From: Veillonella sp. KGMB01456
GTDB taxonomy: Bacteria; Bacillota; Negativicutes; Veillonellales; Veillonellaceae
Assembly: GCF_023051165.1 (NCBI RefSeq)
Contig: NZ_JALKIG010000007.1
Coordinates: 26,955-90,954 of the forward strand
Reading direction: 5' to 3'
DNA length: 64,000 bases
The notes below the pieces were generated by a model, which searched no databases, was not told where the DNA came from, and was given only the letters and a program-made list of their open reading frames with translations. The position numbers and the translations under genes are program-made. Shown in pieces: positions 34,434-43,084 of the stretch; position 1 is the first letter of the stretch; every line of letters begins with the position of its first letter.

Positions 34434-35156
34434 ATGGATACACAGATCCTGATTAGTGAGTTTGTTGGCACGGCTGTTTTAATGGCTTTTGGTAGTGGGG
34501 TTAACTCCTCGGTTTTATTAAAAAATACGTTGGCGAAAGCGTTTGCGCCAAATTGGATGAGTTTGATTTTTGGTTGGGGTCTGGCCGTAACCTTTGCCGT
34601 GTATATCGGTATAGCACTCGGCGGTCCGGCTCATTTGAACCCGGCTATTACTATTTCCTTCGCTGCCGGCGGCCTTTTTCCGTGGGACCAGGTATTGCCT
34701 GTTGTGGCAGCCCAAATGTTGGGAGGCTTCGTTGGTTCCGCTATTACTATGATTCACTATTTCCCTCACTTCAAACAAACCGGTCCGGATGAAGGCAATG
34801 TAGTTGGTATTTTTGCCACCGGCCCGATGAGTGATAACCGCTTCATGAACTTATTATCCGAAGTTATTGCTACGTTTATGTTTATATTGGCAATTCTTTG
34901 TCTCGGCAAAATGAGTGACGGTTTATTCCCATTCATCGTTGGTATGTTAGTTGCGTCCATTGGTTTTTCCTTCGGTTCTACCACCGGTTTTGCGCTCAAC
35001 CCTGCGCGCGACTTTGGCCCTCGCTTGGCCTATGCAATCTTACCGGTACCTAACCGCGGGACGGCTAATTGGGGTTACGCCTGGGTTCCTGTTATCGGAC
35101 CTATCATCGGGGCAACCATAGCCGTATTATTCTTCTTGGCTGTTGCGCCTAAATAA
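34434..35156 (+). CDS. pduF: Propanediol/glycerol diffusion facilitator PduF
   Basis: A 240-residue aquaglyceroporin-type channel with six membrane helices and both NPA boxes (HLNPAITIS near residue 66 and ALNPARDFGPR near 185). The Asp after the second box (NPARD) marks the glycerol-facilitator class. In this position it would let propanediol enter the cell. It closes the first gene block of the operon; a 341-base gap follows. Confidence 0.9.
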   Translation: MDTQILISEFVGTAVLMAFGSGVNSSVLLKNTLAKAFAPNWMSLIFGWGLAVTFAVYIGIALGGPAHLNPAITISFAAGGLFPWDQVLPVVAAQMLGGFVGSAITMIHYFPHFKQTGPDEGNVVGIFATGPMSDNRFMNLLSEVIATFMFILAILCLGKMSDGLFPFIVGMLVASIGFSFGSTTGFALNPARDFGPRLAYAILPVPNRGTANWGYAWVPVIGPIIGATIAVLFFLAVAPK

Positions 35157-35168
35157 GAAAACGACGAG

Positions 35169-35359
35169 TATCCTAAACGCAGATCATTAACTCCCCAGCT
35201 ATTAATTTTAGTTAAGCGGGTTGTTGGTATATGAATCGCAATTAGGATGGGTATTAAAGGGATACAACGTATTCAGCTTAGGCTGATACGGAGTGAGTAA
35301 TGTTAGGTAATTACTGCTCATAAAAAGAGCGGAGGAGGCTCAGGGCGGTAATTACCTAA
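35169..35359 (+). ncRNA. Structured intergenic leader before pduU (unassigned RNA candidate)
   Basis: The gap between pduF and pduU contains three successive stem-loops on the plus strand. ATCCTAA (35170-35176) pairs with TTAGGAT (35242-35248). CGTATTCAGC (35268-35277) pairs with GCTGATACG (35282-35290). TTAGGTAATTAC (35303-35314) pairs perfectly with GTAATTACCTAA (35348-35359) and encloses GAGC/GCTC. There is no T-run, so it is not a terminator. No cobalamin-riboswitch core is visible. It may be a regulatory leader or processing site that separates expression of pduU from the rest. Confidence 0.45.
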
Positions 35360-35497
35360 TGAATCATAAAGTTTTAATCAAACGAATTGATGGATCATAT
35401 ACGACAAATTAAAACATACCAGACTAATTGAAACATGTCAGGAATCTGAGTATATCAATTATAAAGGGACTGTGGCTTGCACAGAAAGGATTGTATT

Positions 35498-35860
35498 ATG
35501 GATTTTTTAGACGCTGTAGAAAATAAACAACGCATTATTCAGGAATTTGTACCCGGCAAACAGGTTACAATTGCTCATATTATTGCGAATCCAAAGCCGG
35601 AATTATTCCGCAAAATGGGGTTAGATGAGAAAAAACGCGGAGCTATCGGTATTTTGACGATTACTCCCGGTGAAGGTACCATTATTGCTGCCGATATTGC
35701 GACTAAGGCTGCAGGTATTGAATTGGGCTTTGTGGATCGCTTTTCCGGTGCCTTATTGATTACGGGTGATGTATCCGGTGTAGAATCGGCTATGAAAGCC
35801 GTGATGGAAGGTTTGGATAAAATTTTAGGATTTTTCCCAACGCAAATCACACGTACCTGA
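35498..35860 (+). CDS. pduU: Shell protein PduU (EutS-like, permuted BMC)
   Basis: A 120-residue circularly permuted BMC protein that forms hexamers capped by a small beta-barrel at the N-terminus ([21 protein letters not shown]). The BMC part holds [26 protein letters not shown] and [16 protein letters not shown]. The start is the ATG at 35498, eight bases after AGAAAGGA; an in-frame ATG further upstream lacks a ribosome site. It is separated from pduF by a structured gap. Confidence 0.92.
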   Translation: MDFLDAVENKQRIIQEFVPGKQVTIAHIIANPKPELFRKMGLDEKKRGAIGILTITPGEGTIIAADIATKAAGIELGFVDRFSGALLITGDVSGVESAMKAVMEGLDKILGFFPTQITRT

Positions 35861-35977
35861 TGAATTAATTCGTCAGTTATTCATGCTAGTGTCATTTATT
35901 TAATAGGTATTTAGAGGAAATCTGTAGTATAATAGATGTCAGTGGTGCTAGTGGCCTGCAGATTCGGAGGTGAGCAG

Positions 35978-36433
35978 ATGGAACAGACGGACCAAGCGTT
36001 AAAAACTGTAATCATGGTGGGGCGTACGGAAGTTGGTAAGACGACGTTGGCCAATACGTTGATGTACGGCAGTCCGGAAGCTCGAAAAACTCAATCCATC
36101 GGCCGCATTGGATCGATTATCGACACACCCGGTGAATTTGTAGAAAATCCCATATATTATCGGGCAATTTTGTTGAATGCCTATGATGCAGATATCGTCT
36201 TGTTTTTAAATGAAGCGGATGAAAAGGAAAGTATTTTTCCGCCGAACTTTGCCGCTTCTTTTAATCGAGAAGTTATCGGGGTTATTACGAAGATGGACCT
36301 AGGTGGCGATGTGACCAGAGCTCGCAAAAATCTTAAAGAGGCGGGAGTCAGCCGAATATTTGAAATATCGGTACATGATGCCGAATCCGTAAAGGAATTG
36401 CATGATTATATTTCTCAGGAGCCGCAACCGTAA
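35978..36433 (+). CDS. pduV: PduV/EutP-family small GTPase-like protein
   Basis: A 151-residue Ras-like P-loop protein. The nucleotide motif is VGRTEVGKTTLANTL, a switch-like IDTPGEFVENP follows, and ITKMDLGGD acts as the base-specificity box. Salmonella PduV sits on the outside of microcompartments and links them to filaments. The start is the ATG at 35978, seven bases after GGAGG. A TATAAT at 35928-35933 may give this gene an extra promoter. Confidence 0.9.
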   Translation: MEQTDQALKTVIMVGRTEVGKTTLANTLMYGSPEARKTQSIGRIGSIIDTPGEFVENPIYYRAILLNAYDADIVLFLNEADEKESIFPPNFAASFNREVIGVITKMDLGGDVTRARKNLKEAGVSRIFEISVHDAESVKELHDYISQEPQP

Positions 36434-36485
36434 TATACGGGACGCCGGTATAAGACATTAGTAGTGAATATGATGGTGGTAAATT

Positions 36486-36974
36486 ATGAATTTTAAGCAG
36501 AATTTAGCAAGTGTATTAGCTGGTGCCTATAAGCTGGATTATCGTTGGCTCCAGATTAAGAATCATGAAATATTTATTTATAAGGATGTAAAGAACGCTG
36601 CGGAAACACCGCTGGCTTTACATTTCGATCCTGCCTTCAATGCGCAGGTTATCACATTGTGTGAAGAAACCGTAGGTTCTATTACTGAACCGATTTTGAT
36701 TGATACTATTTTACAAGCTCATTGTGCGGCGGAAGCCCATGAAATTTATTATGATGAAAAGCTCTATGCTGAAAAAGCGGTAGCGATTCGTCATAAGCCT
36801 AATGAATTGACCGCTATTTTAGAAACCGGCGAGCGCTATTTGCTCACTTTGAACGGCGTAGTTAAAACGAATCCCGGCGACTGGGTAATTCGTGGCGTTA
36901 ACGGGGAAGAATATCCTTGTGATCCGGAAATTTTTAAAATGTTATATGATGTAATGGACGAATCCAAAAAATAA
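36486..36974 (+). CDS. Unknown protein with a PGDYG-like C-terminal motif
   Basis: A 162-residue soluble protein with no domain that I can name with certainty. The C-terminal stretch KTNPGDWVIRGVNGEEYPCDPEIF matches the short GDWIxxGxxGExYPCxPxIF pattern seen in many phage and hypothetical proteins. The rest (DYRWLQIKNHEIFIYKD, EPILIDTILQAHCAAEAHEI) gives no clue. It lies 52 bases after pduV in the same direction and before two terminators, so it may be the last gene of the pdu transcript. It is not part of the known pdu set. Confidence 0.6.
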   Translation: MNFKQNLASVLAGAYKLDYRWLQIKNHEIFIYKDVKNAAETPLALHFDPAFNAQVITLCEETVGSITEPILIDTILQAHCAAEAHEIYYDEKLYAEKAVAIRHKPNELTAILETGERYLLTLNGVVKTNPGDWVIRGVNGEEYPCDPEIFKMLYDVMDESKK

Positions 36975-37008
36975 TATATTGAATAGGATTCTTAATTATC
37001 GAATGTTC

Positions 37009-37038
37009 AGGCATCGGTCTATTGACCGATGCCTTTTT
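37009..37038 (+). terminator. Terminator after the pdu region
   Basis: AGGCATCGGTC pairs with GACCGATGCCT (small loop) and is followed by TTTTTG. Confidence 0.88.
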
Positions 37039-37059
37039 GTATGTAATTTCAGAGAACTA

Positions 37060-37098
37060 AAAAGGATGATGAGTCAGGTGGCTCATCATCCTTTTTTT
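37060..37098 (+). terminator. Second terminator after the pdu region
   Basis: AAAGGATGATGAG pairs with CTCATCATCCTTT and is followed by a T-run. It backs up the terminator 20 bases earlier. Confidence 0.88.
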
Positions 37099-37172
37099 CA
37101 TAGTATGTTACATTTAGGAATAGTAAATCTTAACATGTTTCAGTATTCAATTGGAGATACTATATAAGTGAT

Positions 37173-38030
37173 TTATAGTTTTACGGTTTCCCCGTCTTCA
37201 GGAATGGTTACTTGATCTTTTAAGCCCATGCCGTCAACGTATTTTTTCATCGTTTTGCGGTCAACAACAGCATGGTTTACCGTATCCATGTGAACCGTTA
37301 AGATTTTAGCGTTAGGCGCTAAGGTAGCAGCTTTACCTACATCTTCGGTACCCATGATGATGCTGTCTTCAAAACCGAGTAATTTAGCATAACCGGTGTT
37401 CATTATGAGTACGTCAGGATTGAATTTGCTGATAGATTTAGTAATATCCGGAGTCCAAACGGTGTCCCCCATGATGTAAACAGTTTTTTCGTTTGGCATG
37501 GTGAATACAACGCCCATGGTTTCACCTAAGAGGTCGGCCGCCTGTTTATTTTGGTACATAGCGTCGGTACCGTGAGTTGCGTTGCGGTGAGACAATGTTA
37601 CACCTTCAAAGGTAGCTGTATCGCTTAATACACGTACATCTTTAAAACCTTGGCTCTGAATTAAGGCTTGGTCAGATGCGTTTTGAACGAAGATAGGGGT
37701 ATCTTTGTTAATGCTTTTAGCAGCCGCCTCATCCCAATGATCCGGATGAGTATGGGTTACTACTACAGCATCTACATCGTTTAAGATTTCATTAACAGAT
37801 TTTGGAAGGTCAACGAGTGGCACCCGTTGCTGACTGTTGAAGGTACCTTCAAAGCCCGGGAAGCTGTTTTTAGCAGCAAAGAATGGGTCAATGAGGAATG
37901 TTGTATCGTTGTAAGTTAATTTACCGGTAGCATTGCGGATATGTTCGTAAGAGCTGTCTGCAGAAGCAGTAAAACCGGTAGTAGCAATTACAGTAGCGGC
38001 TAAGAGGGATGCAAATAATTTTGATTTCAT
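37173..38030 (-). CDS. Exported metallo-beta-lactamase-fold hydrolase
   Basis: A 285-residue protein with a signal peptide (KSKLFASLLAATVIATTGFTASA, cleavage about residue 24). The mature part is an MBL-fold hydrolase of the UlaG-like type, with the metal motif VVTHTHPDHWD near residues 90-100 and later MGDTVWTPD and LTVHMDTVNHAVV. Members range from lactonases to phosphodiesterases, so the substrate is open. It is divergent from a TetR regulator with a palindrome between them, which suggests that the regulator controls it. Confidence 0.82.
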   Translation of the reverse strand: MKSKLFASLLAATVIATTGFTASADSSYEHIRNATGKLTYNDTTFLIDPFFAAKNSFPGFEGTFNSQQRVPLVDLPKSVNEILNDVDAVVVTHTHPDHWDEAAAKSINKDTPIFVQNASDQALIQSQGFKDVRVLSDTATFEGVTLSHRNATHGTDAMYQNKQAADLLGETMGVVFTMPNEKTVYIMGDTVWTPDITKSISKFNPDVLIMNTGYAKLLGFEDSIIMGTEDVGKAATLAPNAKILTVHMDTVNHAVVDRKTMKKYVDGMGLKDQVTIPEDGETVKL

Positions 38031-38170
38031 GATAATTCTCCTTTACATAATACACACATACTTTAAATTTACACAATTGTTTTTAACACTAATTTTAGCA
38101 CTGATTTAATTTTTTCGATTAATTATGGCTTAAGTATAGCAGAATCTGTTATACTTGAAATAACAAAAAA

Positions 38171-38216
38171 AGACAATGTGTAAACTAATTTGACACATTG
38201 TCTAAAAGTGTATAAT
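38171..38216 (+). promoter_or_regulatory. Palindromic operator in the MBL / tetR intergenic region
   Basis: AGACAATGTGT (38171-38181) and ACACATTGTCT (38193-38203) form a perfect palindrome with an 11-base centre. Its right half overlaps TTGACA at 38190-38195, and TATAAT follows at 38211-38216, so bound protein would block the tetR promoter. Read on the minus strand, it ends in seven T and could also act as a terminator or attenuator before the hydrolase gene. Confidence 0.6.
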
Positions 38217-38316
38217 TGGCGAAAAATTTTTAATGTAAAATAGCATAAATCAGCGATAAGTATTTTTACTTATATACTTGTGTAACTATATGTAACAGTG
38301 TATGGGAGGATGATGT

Positions 38317-38937
38317 ATGAAGATTATGTCACGCAAAGAATATACCAGGCATCAAATAAAGGAAGCCTTGTTAATGCTTTTGAAAAAAGAATCATTTGAA
38401 AAAATCACTGTATCACAATTGAGTAAGACCGCCGGCATTACGCGTGCTACCTTTTATCTGCATTATACTAATCCGATGGATGTAATCGACGAGCTTTTGG
38501 AAGATGCTATAATGGCAGCCGGCGATAATGACGTAGAGGATGATAATTTAGCGCAGATTACGAAAGCTTTGAATCGGGCAAAGACCGGGGACGAACTGTA
38601 TGCTGCTTATGAGTCCGTATTTTCACGGCTACCGCTCTGTCAGCGCGTTTCCGGTGAGCGTAAATATATGCCAATCTTTAAAGATGTCTTATTGGCTGAG
38701 CATATTATATATAATTTATACTTTAATGAACGGCCTAAGCAAGTGGCAGCGCTTACGAAAGAGTTAAAAGTCACGGAAGCCGTAGCTGACGCTATTTTTT
38801 TGTTTTGCGTGCACGGACTATATGCTATAAATCAAAAGTATAATTGGCAGCGTACCGAAGAGTGGCTTATGGCACAGCGGGCTCTGTTCCAATTTATGCA
38901 ATCAGGAATGCAAGGCGTAGCACAAAATCGCAATTAA
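38317..38937 (+). CDS. TetR/AcrR-family transcriptional regulator
   Basis: A 206-residue repressor. The helix-turn-helix lies in residues about 8-55 (RHQIKEALLMLLKKESFEKITVSQLSKTAGITRATFYLHY, in two blocks), and the C-terminal domain is of the variable ligand-binding kind. The start at 38317 has GGGAGGA six bases upstream. It is divergent from the exported hydrolase and has the palindrome at 38171-38203 in its promoter. Confidence 0.85.
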   Translation: MKIMSRKEYTRHQIKEALLMLLKKESFEKITVSQLSKTAGITRATFYLHYTNPMDVIDELLEDAIMAAGDNDVEDDNLAQITKALNRAKTGDELYAAYESVFSRLPLCQRVSGERKYMPIFKDVLLAEHIIYNLYFNERPKQVAALTKELKVTEAVADAIFLFCVHGLYAINQKYNWQRTEEWLMAQRALFQFMQSGMQGVAQNRN

Positions 38938-39017
38938 TCGGCAGTAAATGACAATTTTAGGTGGTTTAATTGTAATATGATAGCAGATTCAGCAAGTAAG
39001 CAATTTTAATGAATCTG

Positions 39018-39464
39018 CTATCTTTTTAATTGCATATATAGTAATGGATACGGATTACCTTGCTCATCAAGTTCAGTGCGTTTATATACGCTAAATCCCA
39101 TGTGTTCATAGAAGCCCTTAGCTTCCGGATTTTGCTCATTAACGGCAACATGATTAATTTCATAGGTATCGATGCCGTATTGAATCAATTGTTTACCAAG
39201 ACCATGGCCACGCATGACCGGTGCGATAAACAACATCTCCACGGTTTGCTCGTCAATGCCCATGAAGGCAATAGGTTGTTGTGGATCATCTTCGGCTATA
39301 ATTAAGTGGGGAACGGCGGTTAAAGCTTCGGGGACATATTCTTTGATAGCTAATATTTCATCATTGGATAAAAATAGGTGGGTGGCTCGTACGGAGGCTT
39401 CCCAAACAGTTGTTAATTGCTCGATAAGAGCGGTAGGACGGTTAGATACTTCGTATAGTTTCAT
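39018..39464 (-). CDS. GNAT N-acetyltransferase
   Basis: A 148-residue acetyltransferase. The acetyl-CoA loop is FIAPVMRGHGLGKQLIQYG (about residues 78-96), followed by INHVAVNEQNPEAKGFYEHMGF, the usual end of the fold. The YjaB/YiiD-like group acts on diverse amines or amino acids. It is a single gene and the substrate is unknown. Confidence 0.8.
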   Translation of the reverse strand: MKLYEVSNRPTALIEQLTTVWEASVRATHLFLSNDEILAIKEYVPEALTAVPHLIIAEDDPQQPIAFMGIDEQTVEMLFIAPVMRGHGLGKQLIQYGIDTYEINHVAVNEQNPEAKGFYEHMGFSVYKRTELDEQGNPYPLLYMQLKR

Positions 39465-39633
39465 AATAAATCACCTTTATATAAATCTCATTTTAATTAC
39501 TTTAGTATAATCATATAGAGTATTAAGAAGATTATATCATATGCAGGCCGATAAGCACGGTAGGAGAGAACAGATAGTAAGATACCCGGAATATATTGAA
39601 GTATACAGTAATACACTAAAATGCGCCTTAAAG

Positions 39634-39683
39634 CAAAAAAGCCCATAATACGAATGCTTTTGCGCAAACGCATTATGGGTTTT
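39634..39683 (-). terminator. Terminator of the mobA-like gene
   Basis: On the minus strand, AAAACCCATAATGCG and a matching ATTATGGGCTTTTTT form a stem with an inner GCGCAAA loop; six T follow. It lies 16 bases after the mobA stop. Confidence 0.8.
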
Positions 39684-39698
39684 GAATTATTGGTTATG

Positions 39699-40355
39699 TT
39701 ATTTTTCCGGATGATGCACGAGTACTTTATCCGTATCGATTTCGTGGATTTTGTGGAAGTATTCTTGAGCATATTCCAAATCTTCCGGTGTGTTGATGTC
39801 GATGAAAATATCCGCTTCCAACGTGTTTTCCTTCAATGGTAATTGTAAAAGCGGTACTTCTTTGTAGAAGGAATGAAGCAATTTTTCACCGGCTGCGATT
39901 TTTTCTTTCATAATCGGTAAGAGTTTACGATTATAAATGGCGTGCAAGCAAATATCTTTGCCGTTTAGGATAGGTACTACGACTTGAGCAACGCCTTGGG
40001 CTTCTACCATGCGGTCCAATACTACGAGGGAGAGGAACGGCATGTCAACGCCGATAACGAAGAGGTTTTCCGCATCGGTCGCTTCAAAAGCTGTCGCTAC
40101 GCCGCCTAAGGTATGATGGCCCGGATATTTGTCTTCCACAACCGTGGCGTCCTTTAACGGTTCAAATTTATCGAAAAGGGTCTTATTATCGGTTACAATA
40201 ATAGGGTCTTTTTCGAAGGAAAAAGCTAACATAGTATAAATAGTTTCAATTAATGTTTGGTCGCCGAATTTGGCAAACACTTTGTTATAACCCATGCGGG
40301 AACTGTTGTGACCCGCTAAGATAACCGGTTGTAAAGTTGCTAAATTTTCATACAT
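39699..40355 (-). CDS. mobA: MobA-like molybdenum cofactor guanylyltransferase
   Basis: A 218-residue nucleotidyltransferase that attaches GMP to molybdopterin. It has VILAGHNSSRMGYNK near the N-terminus, where most family members have LAGGxSxRMGxxK; the second glycine is His here. The metal aspartate lies in VIGVDMPFLS, and IFIDINTPEDLEYA closes the domain. It is a lone gene with no other molybdenum genes in the window. A related sugar or CTP-type transferase cannot be ruled out given the changed glycine. Confidence 0.75.
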   Translation of the reverse strand: MYENLATLQPVILAGHNSSRMGYNKVFAKFGDQTLIETIYTMLAFSFEKDPIIVTDNKTLFDKFEPLKDATVVEDKYPGHHTLGGVATAFEATDAENLFVIGVDMPFLSLVVLDRMVEAQGVAQVVVPILNGKDICLHAIYNRKLLPIMKEKIAAGEKLLHSFYKEVPLLQLPLKENTLEADIFIDINTPEDLEYAQEYFHKIHEIDTDKVLVHHPEK

Positions 40356-40545
40356 AATAATGACCCCCTTTAAAATGTTCCTCTGTATAATAATGATACC
40401 ATATACGCATAAATGAAATAAAGAAAAATCATGTGAAATTGAAATTCTATAGTATTAATTTTGCATAATACATCTTGATTTAGAGGACTATATGAGCATA
40501 ACGTATACTCGAAAAATGAAGTTGAAAATCACTTCCAATTAACCC

Positions 40546-40600
40546 TAAAAAAACCTCAAGGCGTTGACTTTAAATTGATTTAATTTAAAGTTAACGCCTT
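40546..40600 (-). terminator. Terminator of the pst-pho operon
   Basis: AAGGCGTTGACTTTAAATT and AATTTAAAGTTAACGCCTT form a 19-base stem with one mismatch; on the minus strand GAGG and seven T follow. It lies just after phoR. Confidence 0.9.
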
Positions 40601-40617
40601 AATTGGTTACATAATAT

Positions 40618-42318
40618 TTAGTTGTCGTTGTTTTTGAAACGAAGAATGAAGGTTGTTCCTTCACCCGGTTCACTCTTAACAGCTACGGAACCACTGTGGA
40701 TTTCCATAATATGTTTTACAAGGGCAAGACCAAGGCCGCTGCCTTCACGTTTGCTGTTGCGGCTCGGATCGGCCTGATAGAAACGTTCAAAGATACGGGC
40801 TTGTTTGTCTTTAGGAATGCCGATACCTTCGTCGGTGACGCTGACAACGGTAAAGCTTTCTTTGGTGCAAATATTAACAATAATATGATTATCCAGGTTT
40901 TTGCTGAATTTAATAGCATTGTCAAAGAGATTGATAAACACTTCTTCAATCAACTTAGGGGAGAGAAGTAAGGACGGGCTTTCACCGGTTATGGCCAAGG
41001 TGATATTTTTGCCCTGTCGCTTAGTGGCTAATTGTTGCCAAGCTGAATTAATGACGGAGCGAATTGAGGTTTGTTTAAATAGTACTTCAGACCCTTCGTC
41101 TTCGATGCGGGAGAGTTTTAAAATAGTGTCGATTAGTTCCTGCATGTGAAGGGCAGCGGTATGAATATGACCGCCCAGTAGGGTCGCTTCTTCTTTGTTG
41201 GGATACATACCCTTAGCAAGAATTTCCGCATAGCCGCTGATGGTAGTAAGCGGTGTTTTTAGTTCGTGTGATACATTTGAGGTAAACTCATAACGGCGCT
41301 GTTGCTCTAAATAGCTCTGCGTAATATCTGAGATGATAACAAGCAAGCGACCTTTGTAGCGATCTTCTTCCGTAATGTGGAAGATAATATGAAAATGCTG
41401 ATTATCTTTATGAAGCAAATATTCGCCGCCCTGATGTTTGCGCATGGCGTTAATTACATTTTTGCGCCATTCTACATCATCGGAAAGCAGTAAAAGCGAT
41501 TCGCCGTGTAATTCGCTTTTAGCGTTTAAAAACTCTTTCAAGTGTTCATTATATGTAATGATGGTGCCGTCTAATTCGGCCAATAAGAGCCCTTCGTCCA
41601 TTTCTTCCATAATAGACCGGAGGGTATTTTTTTCGGCCTGTAGACGCAAAATCATGGCTTCAAGTTCATTTTTTTGAAAAGACAGACGCGATAGAAGCGG
41701 TGTAATTTCATTGTACGCCTCGTCAATAACGGGCTTGGTATCGCCGTGCGAGGTCCAGGCTTTAACGATTTCTTCAATCGGATAGATGGCATCAGCCGTC
41801 CAACGCCGGGCTAAGAGATAACAACCGCCCGACATGGCCGCAAAGAGCAGGAAGAGCCCCGGGGCGGCGTCTAAGATAACTTTGTAAACGGTAGAACCGT
41901 TACGGGAGACTCGCAAAATCGAGTTATCCGGCAGGCGAATGGCCTCGTAGTAACTGATGGCATGGATGGTGGAAGAGTCACGAATATCACTGCCTTCGCC
42001 GTGGAGGATGGCCTGTGATATTTCGGGACGCTGCAGATGATTATCCATTGAATCCGCATCGTGGACGGAATCGAATAATACTTTTCCTTCGTAGGAAATC
42101 CAGGTAATACGCAAGGTATTATTGGTGGATTGGGCTATGGCTTGTAATCGGTCCGGTGTTAATGTGCCTGTAGACGCAATAATTCGACCTTCCGTATAGA
42201 GTACGGTGCGAAAATCATGTTTCCAGTTATTGTAGAATAAATAACTGAGAATTACGGTGCTGACTACGAGACTCAACATGCCCAAGCCGAACAGGGCACG
42301 GAAGAACTTCTGTCTCAT
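40618..42318 (-). CDS. phoR: Phosphate-regulon sensor histidine kinase PhoR
   Basis: A 566-residue membrane kinase. It has a first membrane helix near residues 8-28, an extracytoplasmic sensor of about 120 residues, a second helix near 150-170, a PAS-like region (LLAELDGTIITYNEHLKEFL), and the phospho-accepting box FTSNVSHELKTPLTTISGYAE followed by the ATP-binding domain (NLFDNAIKFS, DEGIGIPKDKQARIFERFYQ, GSGLGLALVKHI). The start is the ATG at 42318, which overlaps the phoB stop (ATGA) and has GGAGG upstream. It responds to low phosphate with PstSCAB and PhoB. Confidence 0.92.
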   Translation of the reverse strand: MRQKFFRALFGLGMLSLVVSTVILSYLFYNNWKHDFRTVLYTEGRIIASTGTLTPDRLQAIAQSTNNTLRITWISYEGKVLFDSVHDADSMDNHLQRPEISQAILHGEGSDIRDSSTIHAISYYEAIRLPDNSILRVSRNGSTVYKVILDAAPGLFLLFAAMSGGCYLLARRWTADAIYPIEEIVKAWTSHGDTKPVIDEAYNEITPLLSRLSFQKNELEAMILRLQAEKNTLRSIMEEMDEGLLLAELDGTIITYNEHLKEFLNAKSELHGESLLLLSDDVEWRKNVINAMRKHQGGEYLLHKDNQHFHIIFHITEEDRYKGRLLVIISDITQSYLEQQRRYEFTSNVSHELKTPLTTISGYAEILAKGMYPNKEEATLLGGHIHTAALHMQELIDTILKLSRIEDEGSEVLFKQTSIRSVINSAWQQLATKRQGKNITLAITGESPSLLLSPKLIEEVFINLFDNAIKFSKNLDNHIIVNICTKESFTVVSVTDEGIGIPKDKQARIFERFYQADPSRNSKREGSGLGLALVKHIMEIHSGSVAVKSEPGEGTTFILRFKNNDN

Positions 42319-43013
42319 ATGGTGGCCTCCCAACGATATCCGATGCCGCGAACAGTCTTAAGATGGCGGCCGGCATGGCCTAAATGTTGTCTTAAGGTAA
42401 CAACATGCATGTCAACGGTACGGGATTCGCCTTCATAGGAGAAGCCCCAAACAACTTCCATAATGCGTTCACGGGAAAGGGCAATGCCCGTGTTTTCCAT
42501 GAAGTAGAGTAAGAGTTCGTATTCTTTGAGGGTTAACGCAATAGGTTGGCCATCAAGGGTGACGATGCGACTGTCTTTGTCCAGTACTAAATCATCACAA
42601 GTGAGCACGGATTTCTTAGGTGGCGTTATCGGACGGGTACGACGCAATAAAGCCTTTATACGGGAAACAAGTTCAACGACGCCGAAAGGCTTAGTGATGT
42701 AGTCATCGGCACCGCCGTCGAGACCTTGCACGACATCAATTTCGGAAGTTTTGGCGGTAATCATAATAATCGGCAAATCCTGGGTAGCAGGTTTTTCACG
42801 AAGTTTATTTAAGATGGATAAACCGTCTTCACCTTCCAGCATAATGTCGAGCAAGACAAGTTGAGGCCGGCGTTCTTCCAGGGCGGCCCAAAAGGGTCCG
42901 CTTGACTCGAAGGTGCCGACCTCAAAGCCCTGCCCGTTTAACACATAGGAGATAAGTCCGCGAATGCTGTCTTCATCTTCTACACAATAAATTAAAGGGT
43001 GGGTCTGTTTCAT
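42315..43013 (-). CDS. phoB: Phosphate-regulon response regulator PhoB
   Basis: A 232-residue OmpR/PhoB-type regulator. The receiver domain has the acidic pair in YCVEDEDS, the phospho-Asp in VLLDIMLEGEDG and the Lys in DDYITKPFG. The C-terminal winged helix (LTLKEYELLLYFMEN, SRTVDMHVVTLRQHLG, TVRGIGYRWE) binds direct repeats such as the Pho box at 46679-46717. The start is the ATG at 43013 behind AAGGAG. A terminator-like hairpin lies just upstream. Confidence 0.93.
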   Translation of the reverse strand: MKQTHPLIYCVEDEDSIRGLISYVLNGQGFEVGTFESSGPFWAALEERRPQLVLLDIMLEGEDGLSILNKLREKPATQDLPIIMITAKTSEIDVVQGLDGGADDYITKPFGVVELVSRIKALLRRTRPITPPKKSVLTCDDLVLDKDSRIVTLDGQPIALTLKEYELLLYFMENTGIALSRERIMEVVWGFSYEGESRTVDMHVVTLRQHLGHAGRHLKTVRGIGYRWEATI

Positions 43014-43035
43014 AGCTATCTCCTTATTCTGATAG

Positions 43036-43068
43036 AAAAAAAGGAACGAACTGCATTGAGTTCGTTCC
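43036..43068 (-). terminator. Attenuator-like terminator between pstB and phoB
   Basis: GGAACGAACT and AGTTCGTTCC form a perfect ten-base stem with a six-base loop, and seven T follow on the minus strand. It lies between pstB and phoB, so it likely limits how much pst transcription reaches phoBR. Confidence 0.82.
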
Positions 43069-43084
43069 GGGGAGTTTCCTGTTA

